Assembly: GCF_936928535.1 (NCBI RefSeq)
Contig: NZ_CAKZHY010000167.1
Span: forward strand, 1-64,000
Length of the DNA: 64,000 nucleotides
Origin: an uncultured Bradyrhizobium sp.
GTDB lineage: Bacteria > Pseudomonadota > Alphaproteobacteria > Rhizobiales > Xanthobacteraceae
Reading direction: 5' to 3'
How positions within the stretch are numbered: the first letter of the stretch is position 1; the number at the start of each line of letters is the position of its first letter. The notes under the pieces are model-generated. The model was given only the letters and a program-made list of their open reading frames with translations, was not told where the DNA came from and made no database searches. Both the position numbers and the translations under genes were made by a program. Below are positions 21,010 through 29,026 of this stretch, piece by piece.

Positions 21010-21492
21010 TTATGCGGCAAGCGCAACGACGAACAACGCGCTCGCGACCACCGACGCCCCTGTCCGCACGTGGTTCCAGAATACCCAGTCCTTCAGATAC
21101 GCTGTCCACACCACGGCCGCCTCCGGCGCTGATGGCTGCTGCGCGGCCAACGCGTCATTCAGCGGGACGTTGAACACCGCGGTCACCACGAACATGCCGA
21201 GGACGTAGAGGCTGCCGCCGGCGATCATGCTGACCGCCCCGGGTTCGCTGATGCGCAACACACCCATCACCACCAAGGCCGCACCCGCCACCGTCGTGCC
21301 GAGGAACAGCGGCATGAACAGCGAGCGCACGATGTCGACATTGATGGCGTTCATCGCCGCAATGCCGGCCGCCTGGTCGAGCCGGCCGAGCGAGGTCATG
21401 ATGAAGGTCGAGAAGGCGAAATAGACGCCCGCCATGACGCCGCAGCCCAGGGCCGAAAACCACAGTAACCCGGTCGTGAAAACCTGCCGCAT
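21010..21492 (-). CDS. DUF1772 / anthrone-oxygenase-like membrane protein
   Basis: 160 aa from the ATG at 21490-21492, chosen because GGAGG lies about 6 nt upstream. It is a small integral membrane protein with four hydrophobic segments (roughly residues 6-30, 50-75, 80-105 and 140-158). Family-typical short motifs are present: VYFAFSTFIM, FNVPLNDALA and FWNHVRTGASV. Members are annotated as anthrone oxygenase-like, but the activity is not established for bacterial ones. It is divergent from a TetR gene with a short shared promoter region, so it is the likely target of that repressor. Confidence 0.75.
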   Translation of the reverse strand: MRQVFTTGLLWFSALGCGVMAGVYFAFSTFIMTSLGRLDQAAGIAAMNAINVDIVRSLFMPLFLGTTVAGAALVVMGVLRISEPGAVSMIAGGSLYVLGMFVVTAVFNVPLNDALAAQQPSAPEAAVVWTAYLKDWVFWNHVRTGASVVASALFVVALAA

Positions 21493-21512
21493 GCCACGCC
21501 TCCGCAAAAGAC

Positions 21513-21553
21513 GATAAACTCTCGTATTTGATAAAAGCGATAAACTCTCTTAT
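21513..21553. promoter_or_regulatory. Direct repeat in the divergent promoter, probable TetR operator
   Basis: GATAAACTCTCGTAT (21513-21527) and GATAAACTCTCTTAT (21539-21553) differ at one base and start 26 bp apart. They lie in the 79-bp space between the DUF1772 gene and the divergent TetR gene, where an autoregulatory operator is expected. Confidence 0.6.
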
Positions 21554-21571
21554 TCATCACGTCAAGCGCGG

Positions 21572-22237
21572 ATGGCGGGAATCAGGATGCCGGAACGGAA
21601 GATCAGGACGGGCAAGGCGACGCAGCCGGCCGAGCGACGCACGCCGCTGGTGCCAACGCAGGAACGCAGCCGGGAGCGTTTTGATCGCATCCTGACCGCT
21701 GCGAGCGAGATATTGACGGAGAAAGGCGGCGATGCGTTCCGGATGAGCGACATCGTCGAACGCACAGGCATCGCCTTCGGTTCGCTCTATCAATACTTTC
21801 CTGACAAGAGCGCCGTGATCGGGACGCTCGCCGAGCGCTGCAATGTCATCGGCCGCGAATGCGTTGCGCGCGATCTCGCCGAGATGAAGAAGCTATCCGA
21901 CCTGCACACGGTGCTGTGCCGCATCACCGACGGTTATTACCAGATGTTCCGCGATTACCCTGTCATGCATCACATCTGGCGGGCGACGCAGGGCGACCGA
22001 ACGCTTCAGAAGATCGACGAGGAGGACGTTGCCGTCCTCGCTGGCCTGCTCCGCGATGCATTGCATCGCGTCGCGCCGAAACAGCCCTCCGCTGCCCTCA
22101 CCGGTTTTTCGCAGCTGGCGATGATCCAGATCGCAGCCGCGGTCCGGTACGCGATCTCGCAGCCAGCAGCGGATGCACGCCGGATGCTCGACCTGTTCAA
22201 GCGCATGCTGCCGTCGGATCTCTCCGCACTCGCCTGA
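21572..22237 (+). CDS. TetR/AcrR-family transcriptional regulator
   Basis: 221 aa. The N-terminal HTH (about residues 33-80) has RILTAASEILTEKGGDAFRMSDIVERTG followed by the recognition segment FGSLYQYFPDKSAVI, which is diagnostic. The C-terminal ligand domain is unassigned. It diverges from the DUF1772 membrane-protein gene, the usual layout for a local repressor. The start may instead be the ATG six codons in. Confidence 0.88.
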   Translation: MAGIRMPERKIRTGKATQPAERRTPLVPTQERSRERFDRILTAASEILTEKGGDAFRMSDIVERTGIAFGSLYQYFPDKSAVIGTLAERCNVIGRECVARDLAEMKKLSDLHTVLCRITDGYYQMFRDYPVMHHIWRATQGDRTLQKIDEEDVAVLAGLLRDALHRVAPKQPSAALTGFSQLAMIQIAAAVRYAISQPAADARRMLDLFKRMLPSDLSALA

Positions 22238-22324
22238 GATTCGGCGAAACCATCCGGTCGGATTTGCCCCAACCACCACTCCATTGGTATGTTTCGTGCA
22301 GGCGCCGACGCCATTCTCCATCTC

Positions 22325-23524
22325 ATGAACGAGACAATGCCCAACCCGATCTTCCCGAGCTCACGCCCCGACCGCATCCGCAACATGCTCGCCGAGCTCG
22401 TTGCCTTCGACACCATCAGCGATCGTACCAATTTGCCGCTGATCGCGCATATCGAAAGCTATCTCGGCTTCCTCGGCGTCAAGGGCCAGCGCATCGCTGA
22501 CGAAACGGGGCAGAAGGCCTCGCTCTGGATCACGATCGGACCGGAGGACAAGCCCGGTCTGGTGTTGTCAGGCCACACCGACGTCGTGCCTGTCGTGGGC
22601 CAGGACTGGAGCCACGATCCGTTCAGGCTAGTCGAACGCGACGGTAAGCTCTACGGCCGCGGCACCACCGACATGAAGGGCTTTGTCGCGGTGTGCCTTG
22701 CCATGGTGCCGGAAATGCTGGACGCGAAGCTGACGACACCGATTCATCTTGCCATCTCCTACGACGAAGAGATCGGCTGCGTCGGAGTGCGGCCGATGCT
22801 TGCCGAGATTGCCAAGAAGACAGTCAAGCCGCTCGGGGCCTTCATCGGCGAGCCGACCGAGATGAAGGTCATCATCGGCCACAAGGGCAAGCACGGCGTG
22901 CGCGCGACTTTCCACGGCCTCGCCCGCCACTCCTCGATCGCGCCCGACGGCGTCAACGCGATCGAATATGCCGCCGAGATGATCACCGAGATCCGTCGCC
23001 GCGCCATGAAGCTAGCGACGGAGGCCGAACGCAACAGTCTCTACGATGTTCCGCACTCGACGTTGCTGACCAGCATCGTGCATGGCGGCGCGGCGCTGAA
23101 CATCGTGCCTGATACCTGCACGGTCGATTTCGAATGCCGCGGCATCGGCATCACCGAGTCCAAGGAGGTGACGGATGCGATCGTCGCCTGGGCCAAGGCC
23201 GAGCTCGAGCCGGCGATGAAGGCTAGGCACTCCGAATGCGGCATCGATTTCGAGGAGATCCTCGATTACCCCGCGCTCGACACCAAGGCGGACACGGCCA
23301 TCGTCACGCTGGCCAAGAGCCTTGCCGGACGCAACGACCACGCCAAGGTCGCTTTTGGCACCGAAGCGAGCTTGTTCACCAGCATGGCGGATATCCCCTC
23401 CGTGGTGATCGGCCCCGGCTCGATCGCGCAGGCGCACACGCCCGACGAGTTCATCGCGATGGCAGAGCTGGAGAAATGCGCAGGCTTCGTGGAGAAGCTG
23501 ATCGCCCATTGCGCGAAGAATTGA
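22325..23524 (+). CDS. argE: Acetylornithine deacetylase
   Basis: M20-family zinc peptidase, 399 aa from the ATG at 22325 (the frame is open 36 nt further upstream). It hydrolyses N-acetylornithine to ornithine in arginine synthesis. Metal ligands and the catalytic acid are visible in order: SGHTDVVPV (His), GRGTTDMKGF (Asp), SYDEEIGC (Glu-Glu), GEPTEM and the late HTPDEF (His). The dimerisation domain with HGLARHSSIAP is intact. ArgE fits the motifs best, though other M20 acyl-amino-acid deacylases share them. It stands alone, with no other arg gene nearby. Confidence 0.85.
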   Translation: MNETMPNPIFPSSRPDRIRNMLAELVAFDTISDRTNLPLIAHIESYLGFLGVKGQRIADETGQKASLWITIGPEDKPGLVLSGHTDVVPVVGQDWSHDPFRLVERDGKLYGRGTTDMKGFVAVCLAMVPEMLDAKLTTPIHLAISYDEEIGCVGVRPMLAEIAKKTVKPLGAFIGEPTEMKVIIGHKGKHGVRATFHGLARHSSIAPDGVNAIEYAAEMITEIRRRAMKLATEAERNSLYDVPHSTLLTSIVHGGAALNIVPDTCTVDFECRGIGITESKEVTDAIVAWAKAELEPAMKARHSECGIDFEEILDYPALDTKADTAIVTLAKSLAGRNDHAKVAFGTEASLFTSMADIPSVVIGPGSIAQAHTPDEFIAMAELEKCAGFVEKLIAHCAKN

Positions 23525-23625
23525 AACGTGGGGCGCAATCCGCCACATCCCTCGCGTCGTGTAAACGGCGGATTACGCTGCGCTGATCCGCCCAAGGGGC
23601 TCGAGCTCAGGGCGAGCGGCGTGCC

Positions 23626-24252
23626 TCACCGTTCTTGCATGGCCAGTCGCAGGCCGACGGCGCAGTAGATGGTCCCGACCACCTTGCCCTGCCACTTCAC
23701 TACGGCGGGATGACGGCGCAGCAGATTGCCGAGGCGGCCGGCGCCAAGGGCAAACACGACGGTGCTGAGCAGACCGAGCAGCACGAAGACGGCACCGAGG
23801 ATCGCCAGCTGAAGCCCGACCGAACCGTGCTCCGGCCGCACGAATTGCGGCAGGAAGGCGAGGAAGAACAGCGCGGTCTTGGGATTGAGCACTTCGGTCA
23901 GCACAGCCTGCCGAAAGGCGCGGCCCGCGCCGATCGCGGGCGCGCCGCCATTTAGCTCGATCGGCGCCTTGTCAAGCATGGCGCGAATGCCGAGATAGAT
24001 CAGGAACGCCGCGCCCGCATATTTGACGACGCTGAACAGCAGCGCGGATGTCGCGATGATGGCCGACAGGCCCACGATCGCCATGCCCGTGTGGATCAAG
24101 TCACCGGCCGCAATCCCGGCCCCCGTCGCGACGCCCACCCTCGTTCCCGAGCTGACGGCCCTCGCCATGGTCAGCAACGTCGCCGGGCCCGGAATGAACA
24201 CAAAACCAAGGACGATGAAGACGTAGGTGATGAGAGTGGCGTGATCGATCAT
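23626..24252 (-). CDS. LysE/RhtB-family amino-acid exporter
   Basis: 208 aa inner-membrane protein with about six hydrophobic segments. The N-terminal signature FVFIPGPATLLTMARAVSSGTRVGVATGAGIAAGD is typical of LysE translocators, as is the NPKTALFFLAFLPQFV stretch near residue 125. The substrate (an amino acid or derivative) cannot be assigned. It follows the NIPSNAP-like gene on the same strand after 21 bp and may be co-transcribed. Confidence 0.88.
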   Translation of the reverse strand: MIDHATLITYVFIVLGFVFIPGPATLLTMARAVSSGTRVGVATGAGIAAGDLIHTGMAIVGLSAIIATSALLFSVVKYAGAAFLIYLGIRAMLDKAPIELNGGAPAIGAGRAFRQAVLTEVLNPKTALFFLAFLPQFVRPEHGSVGLQLAILGAVFVLLGLLSTVVFALGAGRLGNLLRRHPAVVKWQGKVVGTIYCAVGLRLAMQER

Positions 24253-24273
24253 AATTGCGGCTCCGAAGGCGGA

Positions 24274-24615
24274 TCAGTTCAGCAGGCTGAGCGACGGTGA
24301 GTAGTCCACCGGCACAAGAAGGCGGTCCTCGATCTGACCTACCATCAGTCCGTGCTCCGCATGGGTGACGCGCTTGATCTCGGTCCACTCGGTGTCGGCC
24401 ATGAAGGCTGCCCATGCAGAGGTCTTGGCCGCCTCGTCGGGCCATTCCAGGAGATAAGCGAATTCGGTCCGGTCGCCGAATTTCGTCTCCCACATCGCCA
24501 CGATCCGGAAGCCATATTTCGTGCGCATGATGCGCGCGGCGTGGTCGCGGAAGCGGGCGTGAAAGGCAGCCTTGTTCTTTTCGAAGATCTCGTAGATGCG
24601 CAGTTGCTGGATCAT
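24274..24615 (-). CDS. NIPSNAP-family protein
   Basis: 113 aa from the ATG at 24613-24615, chosen because AAGGAG sits 6 nt upstream. It is a small ferredoxin-like-fold (dimeric alpha/beta barrel) protein. It opens MIQQLRIYEIFEKNKAAFHARF, matching the QLR-Y pattern of NIPSNAP domains, and continues with VAMWETKFGDRTEFAYLLEW. Function in bacteria is not established. It precedes the LysE exporter on the same strand. Confidence 0.75.
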   Translation of the reverse strand: MIQQLRIYEIFEKNKAAFHARFRDHAARIMRTKYGFRIVAMWETKFGDRTEFAYLLEWPDEAAKTSAWAAFMADTEWTEIKRVTHAEHGLMVGQIEDRLLVPVDYSPSLSLLN

Positions 24616-24760
24616 GACCGTCTCCTTGCGAAAGGAGATAGGGTCGAATAGCACGCTGTCAAATGACAACCGAGACTTGCCACGCCGTCATTGCGAGCGT
24701 GTGGCGAGACCGCCGTACCCCAACAAAAGGGCACGGCCACCTGCCGCGCCTTCGTTGTCC

Positions 24761-25819
24761 CTACACCGCGCCCGCCTTCTGCGCGTACTCCCACGACGCC
24801 TTCGACAGCGGCACGGTGCGCTTGGCTGACTCCAGCGCCTTGGCATTCGCGGCGGTGCCGTCGCGGACGCGGCCGGCGATGCCTTGGGTGATGCCGGCAA
24901 GGCGGAATAGATTGTAGGCGAAATACCAGTTTAGATCCGGCACCGTCATTTTGGTGACGTTGCAATAGATCTGCGCAGCCTCGTCCACGCTCGGGATGTT
25001 GAGCGCCTTGAGGTCGGCGCCCTCGAGACCCGGCATGATCCACTGCATCAACAGATAGGTGAAGTCGGCCATGGGATCGCCGAGCGTCGACAGCTCCCAA
25101 TCGAGCACGGCCTGGACGCGCGGTTCCGTGGCGTGGAAAATCATGTTGTCGAGGCGATAGTCGCCGTGGACGATCGAGACGCGCGCCTGCTCCGGCACGG
25201 TTTTGGGCAACCATTCGGCGACCTTCTCGAACTCCGGAATGTGTTGGGTCTCGGACGCGCGATACTGCTTGGTCCAGCGGTCGATCTGGCGCGCGAAATA
25301 ATTGCCGGGCTTGCCGAAATCGCCAAGGCCAATCGCGACGGGGTCGTACATATGCAGCTTCGCCAGCGTCTCGATCTTGCTGGTGAAGATTTTTCGTCGC
25401 GCGTCGTTGTCCTGGCTCGGCAGCGTCGGATCCCAGAACACCCGGCCGTCTTCCATCGACATGATATAGAAGGCCGAGCCGATGACTCCGTCGTCCTGGC
25501 AGAGCGCATAGGCGTGCGCGACTGGAAAACCCTGTTTTCCAAGGGCCGCGATGACGCGATATTCGCGATCGACCGCATGCGCCGACGGCAGCAATTTGCC
25601 GAACGGCTTGCGGCGCATCACGTAGGAGCGTTTCGGCGTGTCGAGACGGTAGGTCGGGTTGGACTGGCCGCCCTTGAACTGGAGCACGACCAGTGGGCCC
25701 TCATAGCCTTCGACGTTGTCGCGCATCCAGCCTTCGAGCCTGAGCTCGTCGATGCGATGACGCTCCTCGACCGGCTTGGTGCCCGAGAACTCCTCGTCTT
25801 TCCTGACGCCGTCAGCCAC
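24761..25819 (-). CDS. APH-family phosphotransferase (acyl-CoA-linked kinase type)
   Basis: Aminoglycoside-phosphotransferase-fold kinase, 352 aa from the GTG at 25817-25819. I prefer this start because AGAGGGAG lies 6 nt upstream; the frame stays open into a palindromic repeat. The catalytic loop reads VHGDYRLDN and the metal-binding motif VLDWELSTLGDP. It follows the acyl-CoA dehydrogenase gene on the same strand. In human ACAD11 a kinase and a dehydrogenase domain of these two types are fused and degrade 4-hydroxy fatty acids through a 4-phospho-acyl-CoA. A kinase for 4-hydroxyacyl-CoA is therefore more likely than antibiotic resistance. Confidence 0.85.
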   Translation of the reverse strand: MADGVRKDEEFSGTKPVEERHRIDELRLEGWMRDNVEGYEGPLVVLQFKGGQSNPTYRLDTPKRSYVMRRKPFGKLLPSAHAVDREYRVIAALGKQGFPVAHAYALCQDDGVIGSAFYIMSMEDGRVFWDPTLPSQDNDARRKIFTSKIETLAKLHMYDPVAIGLGDFGKPGNYFARQIDRWTKQYRASETQHIPEFEKVAEWLPKTVPEQARVSIVHGDYRLDNMIFHATEPRVQAVLDWELSTLGDPMADFTYLLMQWIMPGLEGADLKALNIPSVDEAAQIYCNVTKMTVPDLNWYFAYNLFRLAGITQGIAGRVRDGTAANAKALESAKRTVPLSKASWEYAQKAGAV

Positions 25820-25843
25820 GGTGACGCTCCCTCTTTTCATTGT

Positions 25844-25924
25844 CGTCATTCCGGGGCTCGCGCAGCGAGAACCCGGAATCTCGAGATTCCGGGTTCGATG
25901 CTTACGCATCGCCCCGGAATGACG
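25844..25924. repeat. Palindromic repeat, GTCATTCCGGG type, copy 2
   Basis: CGTCATTCCGGGGC (25844-25857) is the exact reverse complement of 25911-25924, with the same internal CTCGAG-centred palindrome as the copy at 18893-18974. It sits between the dehydrogenase stop and the kinase start, so it is transcribed and could modulate the operon internally. Confidence 0.85.
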
Positions 25925-25953
25925 GTGTGGGGAGCACGCAGCCCTCCCCGATT

Positions 25954-27189
25954 TTAGTGCTTCGGAGAGTTGGCATACTTCCGAACCTCGAGCCGTGCAA
26001 TGGCACGATTGTGGACCTCGTCCGGACCGTCGGCGAGACGCAGCGTGCGGATGTGGGCGTAGTCCTTGGCGAGACCGGCGTCATCGGAGACGCCCGCGCC
26101 GCCAAACGCCTGGATCGCTTCATCGATGATCTTCAGCGCCATGTTGGGGGCTGCGACCTTGATCATGGCGATCTCGGCCTGCGCGGTCTTGTTGCCGACC
26201 TTGTCCATCATGTCCGCGGCCTTGAGGCACAAAAGACGCGTCATCTCGATATTGGTGCGGGCTTCGCCGATGCGCTGCTCCCACACCGAGTGCTCGACGA
26301 TCTTCTTGCCGAAGGCGGTGCGCGAGGAGAGCCGTTTCACCATCTTCTCCAGCGCTTCCTCGGCCTTGCCGATGGTGCGCATGCAGTGGTGAATACGGCC
26401 GGGACCAAGGCGGCCCTGCGCGATCTCGAAGCCGCGGCCTTCGCCGAGCAGGATGTTCTCCTTCGGTACGCGTACGTTCTCGAGCAGCACCTGGGCGTGG
26501 CCATGGGGCGCGTCGTCGAAGCCGAACACTGGCAGCATCTTCTCGACCTTGATGCCTGGCGTGTCGAGCGGAACCAGGATCTGCGACTGCTGCTGATGCT
26601 TGGCCGCGTTGAAGTCGGTCTTGCCCATCAGGATCGCGATCTTACAGCGGGGGTCGCCGACGCCCGACGACCACCATTTGCGGCCGTTGATGACGTAGTG
26701 ATCGCCGTCCCTCTTGATGCTGGTCTCGATGTTGGTCGCATCCGACGAGGCCACCGCCGGTTCCGTCATCAGGAAGGCCGAGCGGATCTCGCCGTCCATC
26801 AGCGGACGCAGCCATTTGCGCTTCTGCTCCTTGGAGCCGTAGCGGATGAACACTTCCATGTTGCCGGTGTCGGGCGCGGAGCAATTGAACACTTCAGAGG
26901 CCCAGGTGATGCGGCCCATCTCTTCCGACAGCAGCGCATATTCGAGATTGGTCAATCCCGCGCCGCGGAATTCGTCGTCCTCATGCTCGCTCGGCGGCAT
27001 GAACATGTTCCAGAGGCCCTCGGCCTTCGCCTTCTTCTTGAGGTCCTCGAGGACAGGGATGACCTTCCAGCGGTCGCCGCTCTTGTCCTGCTGATCATAA
27101 ATCGGCACCGCCGGACGCACGTGCTTGGCCATGAAGGATTGCACGCGCTCGAGCCATTCCTTTTGCTTGGGCGAAATATCGAAGTCCAT
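25954..27189 (-). CDS. Acyl-CoA dehydrogenase (ACAD10/11-like)
   Basis: FAD-dependent enzyme, 411 aa from the ATG at 27187-27189, preceded by GAGGAG. N-terminal helical part MDFDISPKQKEWLERVQSFM, flavin-binding middle with AFLMTEPAVASSDATNI, and C-terminal helical domain with IDEAIQAFGGAGVSDDAGLAKDYAHIRTLRLADGPDEVH. This last stretch is typical of the ACAD10/11 subgroup. Its neighbour, an APH-fold kinase, makes removal of a 4-phosphate from 4-phospho-acyl-CoA, giving an enoyl-CoA, a likely step. Divergent from a TetR gene that probably represses both. Confidence 0.9.
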   Translation of the reverse strand: MDFDISPKQKEWLERVQSFMAKHVRPAVPIYDQQDKSGDRWKVIPVLEDLKKKAKAEGLWNMFMPPSEHEDDEFRGAGLTNLEYALLSEEMGRITWASEVFNCSAPDTGNMEVFIRYGSKEQKRKWLRPLMDGEIRSAFLMTEPAVASSDATNIETSIKRDGDHYVINGRKWWSSGVGDPRCKIAILMGKTDFNAAKHQQQSQILVPLDTPGIKVEKMLPVFGFDDAPHGHAQVLLENVRVPKENILLGEGRGFEIAQGRLGPGRIHHCMRTIGKAEEALEKMVKRLSSRTAFGKKIVEHSVWEQRIGEARTNIEMTRLLCLKAADMMDKVGNKTAQAEIAMIKVAAPNMALKIIDEAIQAFGGAGVSDDAGLAKDYAHIRTLRLADGPDEVHNRAIARLEVRKYANSPKH

Positions 27190-27363
27190 GGGACGCTCCT
27201 CGGTCTCGCTTTGAAAGTCTGTTTTGCGCCGGACTGTCCTCCCGCCATGCGCGGCCCGCAAGCGCCATTCCGGCGGCTCGCAGATAGCTGGTGGAACCCG
27301 GACCGCTTTGATGCGGCGCAAGTCCATCATGCGGATTGACTTTTTCCGGCCTTCAAACGATAG

Positions 27364-27383
27364 TTTCATACAACTGTTTGAAA
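27364..27383. promoter_or_regulatory. Dyad operator between ACAD and TetR genes
   Basis: A 20-bp imperfect palindrome, TTTCA-N10-TGAAA, matches its reverse complement at 16 of 20 positions. On the minus strand its core reads CAAAC-N4-GTATG, one base away from the CAAAC-N4-GTTTG pattern I recall for PsrA-type fatty-acid regulators. It lies 26 bp before the TetR start. Confidence 0.6.
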
Positions 27384-27408
27384 TGCAACTCCCTCAGGGG
27401 GAGCGTCC

Positions 27409-28071
27409 ATGCCGAGCGATCATACGAGGTCCGCCATTCTCGCCGCCGCCGAACGGCTCTATGCCGATCGCGGTTTTGGCGACGTGACGCTGCGCGACAT
27501 CGTCGCCGAAGCCAACGTCAACCTTGCGGCGGTGAACTATCATTTCGGCTCGAAGGACGAGCTGATCGCGGAATTATTTGTCACCCGCTCGATCGCGACC
27601 AACCGCGAGCGCTTGCGCGAGCTGAAGGCGGCCGAGGAAGCAGGCGGCGGCCGCGCGCCGATCGAGGTGATCCTGCGCGCGCTGGTCCGGCCGACCTTGC
27701 GCGGCTGCCTGGGGCCGGAGAACCAGCGCTCCACTGCGGCGCGCTTCATGATCCGCGCCTCGATCGAGTCAGTGCCGCCGATCCGCCGCATCAAGAACCG
27801 CGAGATCGACCATTTGCGGAAATTTGCCGGCGCGATGCGGCGGTCCCTGCCCGACCGCAGCGAGGTCGATATCTATTGGGGCCTCAATTTCGCGCTGGCC
27901 ATGGCGCACCACACCATCCGCGAGAGCGAACGCCTGATCAAGCTGTCCGATGGACTATGCGATCTCGACGATGTCGAGGACGTGGTGCAGCGCGTCGTCA
28001 GCGTCGCGACGATGGCGCTGACGGCGGGACGGAGCGAGGCGAAGGCGCCGACAAGAGTGGCGGCGCGCTAG
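27409..28071 (+). CDS. TetR/AcrR-family transcriptional regulator
   Basis: 220 aa. The HTH spans about residues 5-50 with SAILAAAERLYADRGFGDVTLRDIVAEANVN and the recognition segment LAAVNYHFGSKDELI. The C-terminal domain (from about residue 75) resembles the CecR/YbiH-type ligand domain. Divergent from the acyl-CoA dehydrogenase gene and next to a dyad operator, so it probably senses an acyl-CoA and represses the dehydrogenase/kinase pair. It is convergent with the RidA gene, 4 bp apart. Confidence 0.88.
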   Translation: MPSDHTRSAILAAAERLYADRGFGDVTLRDIVAEANVNLAAVNYHFGSKDELIAELFVTRSIATNRERLRELKAAEEAGGGRAPIEVILRALVRPTLRGCLGPENQRSTAARFMIRASIESVPPIRRIKNREIDHLRKFAGAMRRSLPDRSEVDIYWGLNFALAMAHHTIRESERLIKLSDGLCDLDDVEDVVQRVVSVATMALTAGRSEAKAPTRVAAR

Positions 28072-28075
28072 TCCC

Positions 28076-28468
28076 TCACATCATCGCGATGCAGTCGATC
28101 TCGACGTCGAACGGGCCGAACCATTCCGGGGTCACGACGAAGATCCGCGCCGGTGGGTCGACCGGAAAATAGCGCGCATAAATGGCGTTGAACGTGGCGA
28201 AATGTTTGGTGGAAGTGCAGTAGACGTTGCACTTCATGACATTGTCGAGCGAGGCGCCGGCCGTCTGAAGGCACAGCTTCATCTGCTCCATGATGATCTC
28301 ACTCTGCCGCTCGATTCCCATCCCTCCGATCTCGCCCGTTTCCGGGTGAAACGGCGGCAGGCCGGCGACGAAGATCATGTTGCCGGCGCGCGTGACCGGC
28401 GACGTCGGCGCCCTCACGCGATCGAGAAAGGACGAAATCGGTTCGACGCGGAGCGCTTCGCGTTTCAT
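28076..28468 (-). CDS. RidA-family protein (enamine/imine deaminase-like)
   Basis: 130 aa from the ATG at 28466-28468 with AAGGTGG upstream. RidA proteins are trimeric and clear reactive enamines. The fold is recognisable from FVAGLPPFHPETGEI, IMEQMKLCLQTAGASLDNVMKCNVYCTS and FPVDPPARIFV. The last motif contains the conserved Arg that binds substrate in the RidA subfamily. A RidA-like protein of another subgroup remains possible. Confidence 0.85.
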   Translation of the reverse strand: MKREALRVEPISSFLDRVRAPTSPVTRAGNMIFVAGLPPFHPETGEIGGMGIERQSEIIMEQMKLCLQTAGASLDNVMKCNVYCTSTKHFATFNAIYARYFPVDPPARIFVVTPEWFGPFDVEIDCIAMM

Positions 28469-28569
28469 GGGCCACCTTCGGTTCAAGCGAGACTGATTGC
28501 TGACTACACTATTCTGTAGCCAGCATGTTTCGCTGAATCTCGAAGTGTGGTGTGAACGCCTCGGCGGGA

Positions 28570-28785
28570 CTACGCCCGCTGCGGCATCTCATCGGCCTCT
28601 TCCTTGGCGAGCAGCAGCAGCATCTCGATGCCCATGTCGCCTTCCTGCGGCGAGCGGATGAACTTGATCTCTTCGGCACTTTGCCGCAGCGCGGCAATGA
28701 TCGCGACCGCCTGGTTGGCCGTCGCTGCTTCAGTCGCCAGAATTGCCTTCTGGTTCTTCGCCTGGAACCCGATCGTATAGGACAT
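28570..28785 (-). CDS. Small conserved-looking hypothetical protein
   Basis: 71 aa, starting MSYTIGFQAKNQKAILATEA, with GGGGAGA about 9 nt upstream of the ATG. It looks like a compact soluble domain: a strand, an Ala-rich helix (ATANQAVAIIAALRQSAEEI), a strand and an acidic helix rich in Leu (IEMLLLLAKEEADEM). I do not recognise the family. It stands alone between the RidA gene and the autotransporter. Confidence 0.6.
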   Translation of the reverse strand: MSYTIGFQAKNQKAILATEAATANQAVAIIAALRQSAEEIKFIRSPQEGDMGIEMLLLLAKEEADEMPQRA

Positions 28786-29026
28786 GCACTTGTCTCCCCG
28801 AACTCAGTGGAGAGATCGAATCTGAGTCGGGGCCGGAGCGAAAGCCTGGGCGAGTACGGACCGGGTTTATCTGGGGATTGCGCGCAAGCCTCACGTAAGG
28901 CCGCACCCTCGTCATGCTCCGGTCACCAATTGATGCGCTGCGAACAGATTCCGGCATGGCGTGTCTCCTCCAGCCGGAGTCATCGGCTGGAGGCATTGCG
29001 CGATGCTGCCGGACGGACGAAGTGCC

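Noticed and set aside
24761..25819. Aminoglycoside resistance phosphotransferase
   Set aside because: APH fold is shared by many kinases; the acyl-CoA dehydrogenase neighbour and the WELSTLGDP motif favour an acyl-linked substrate.
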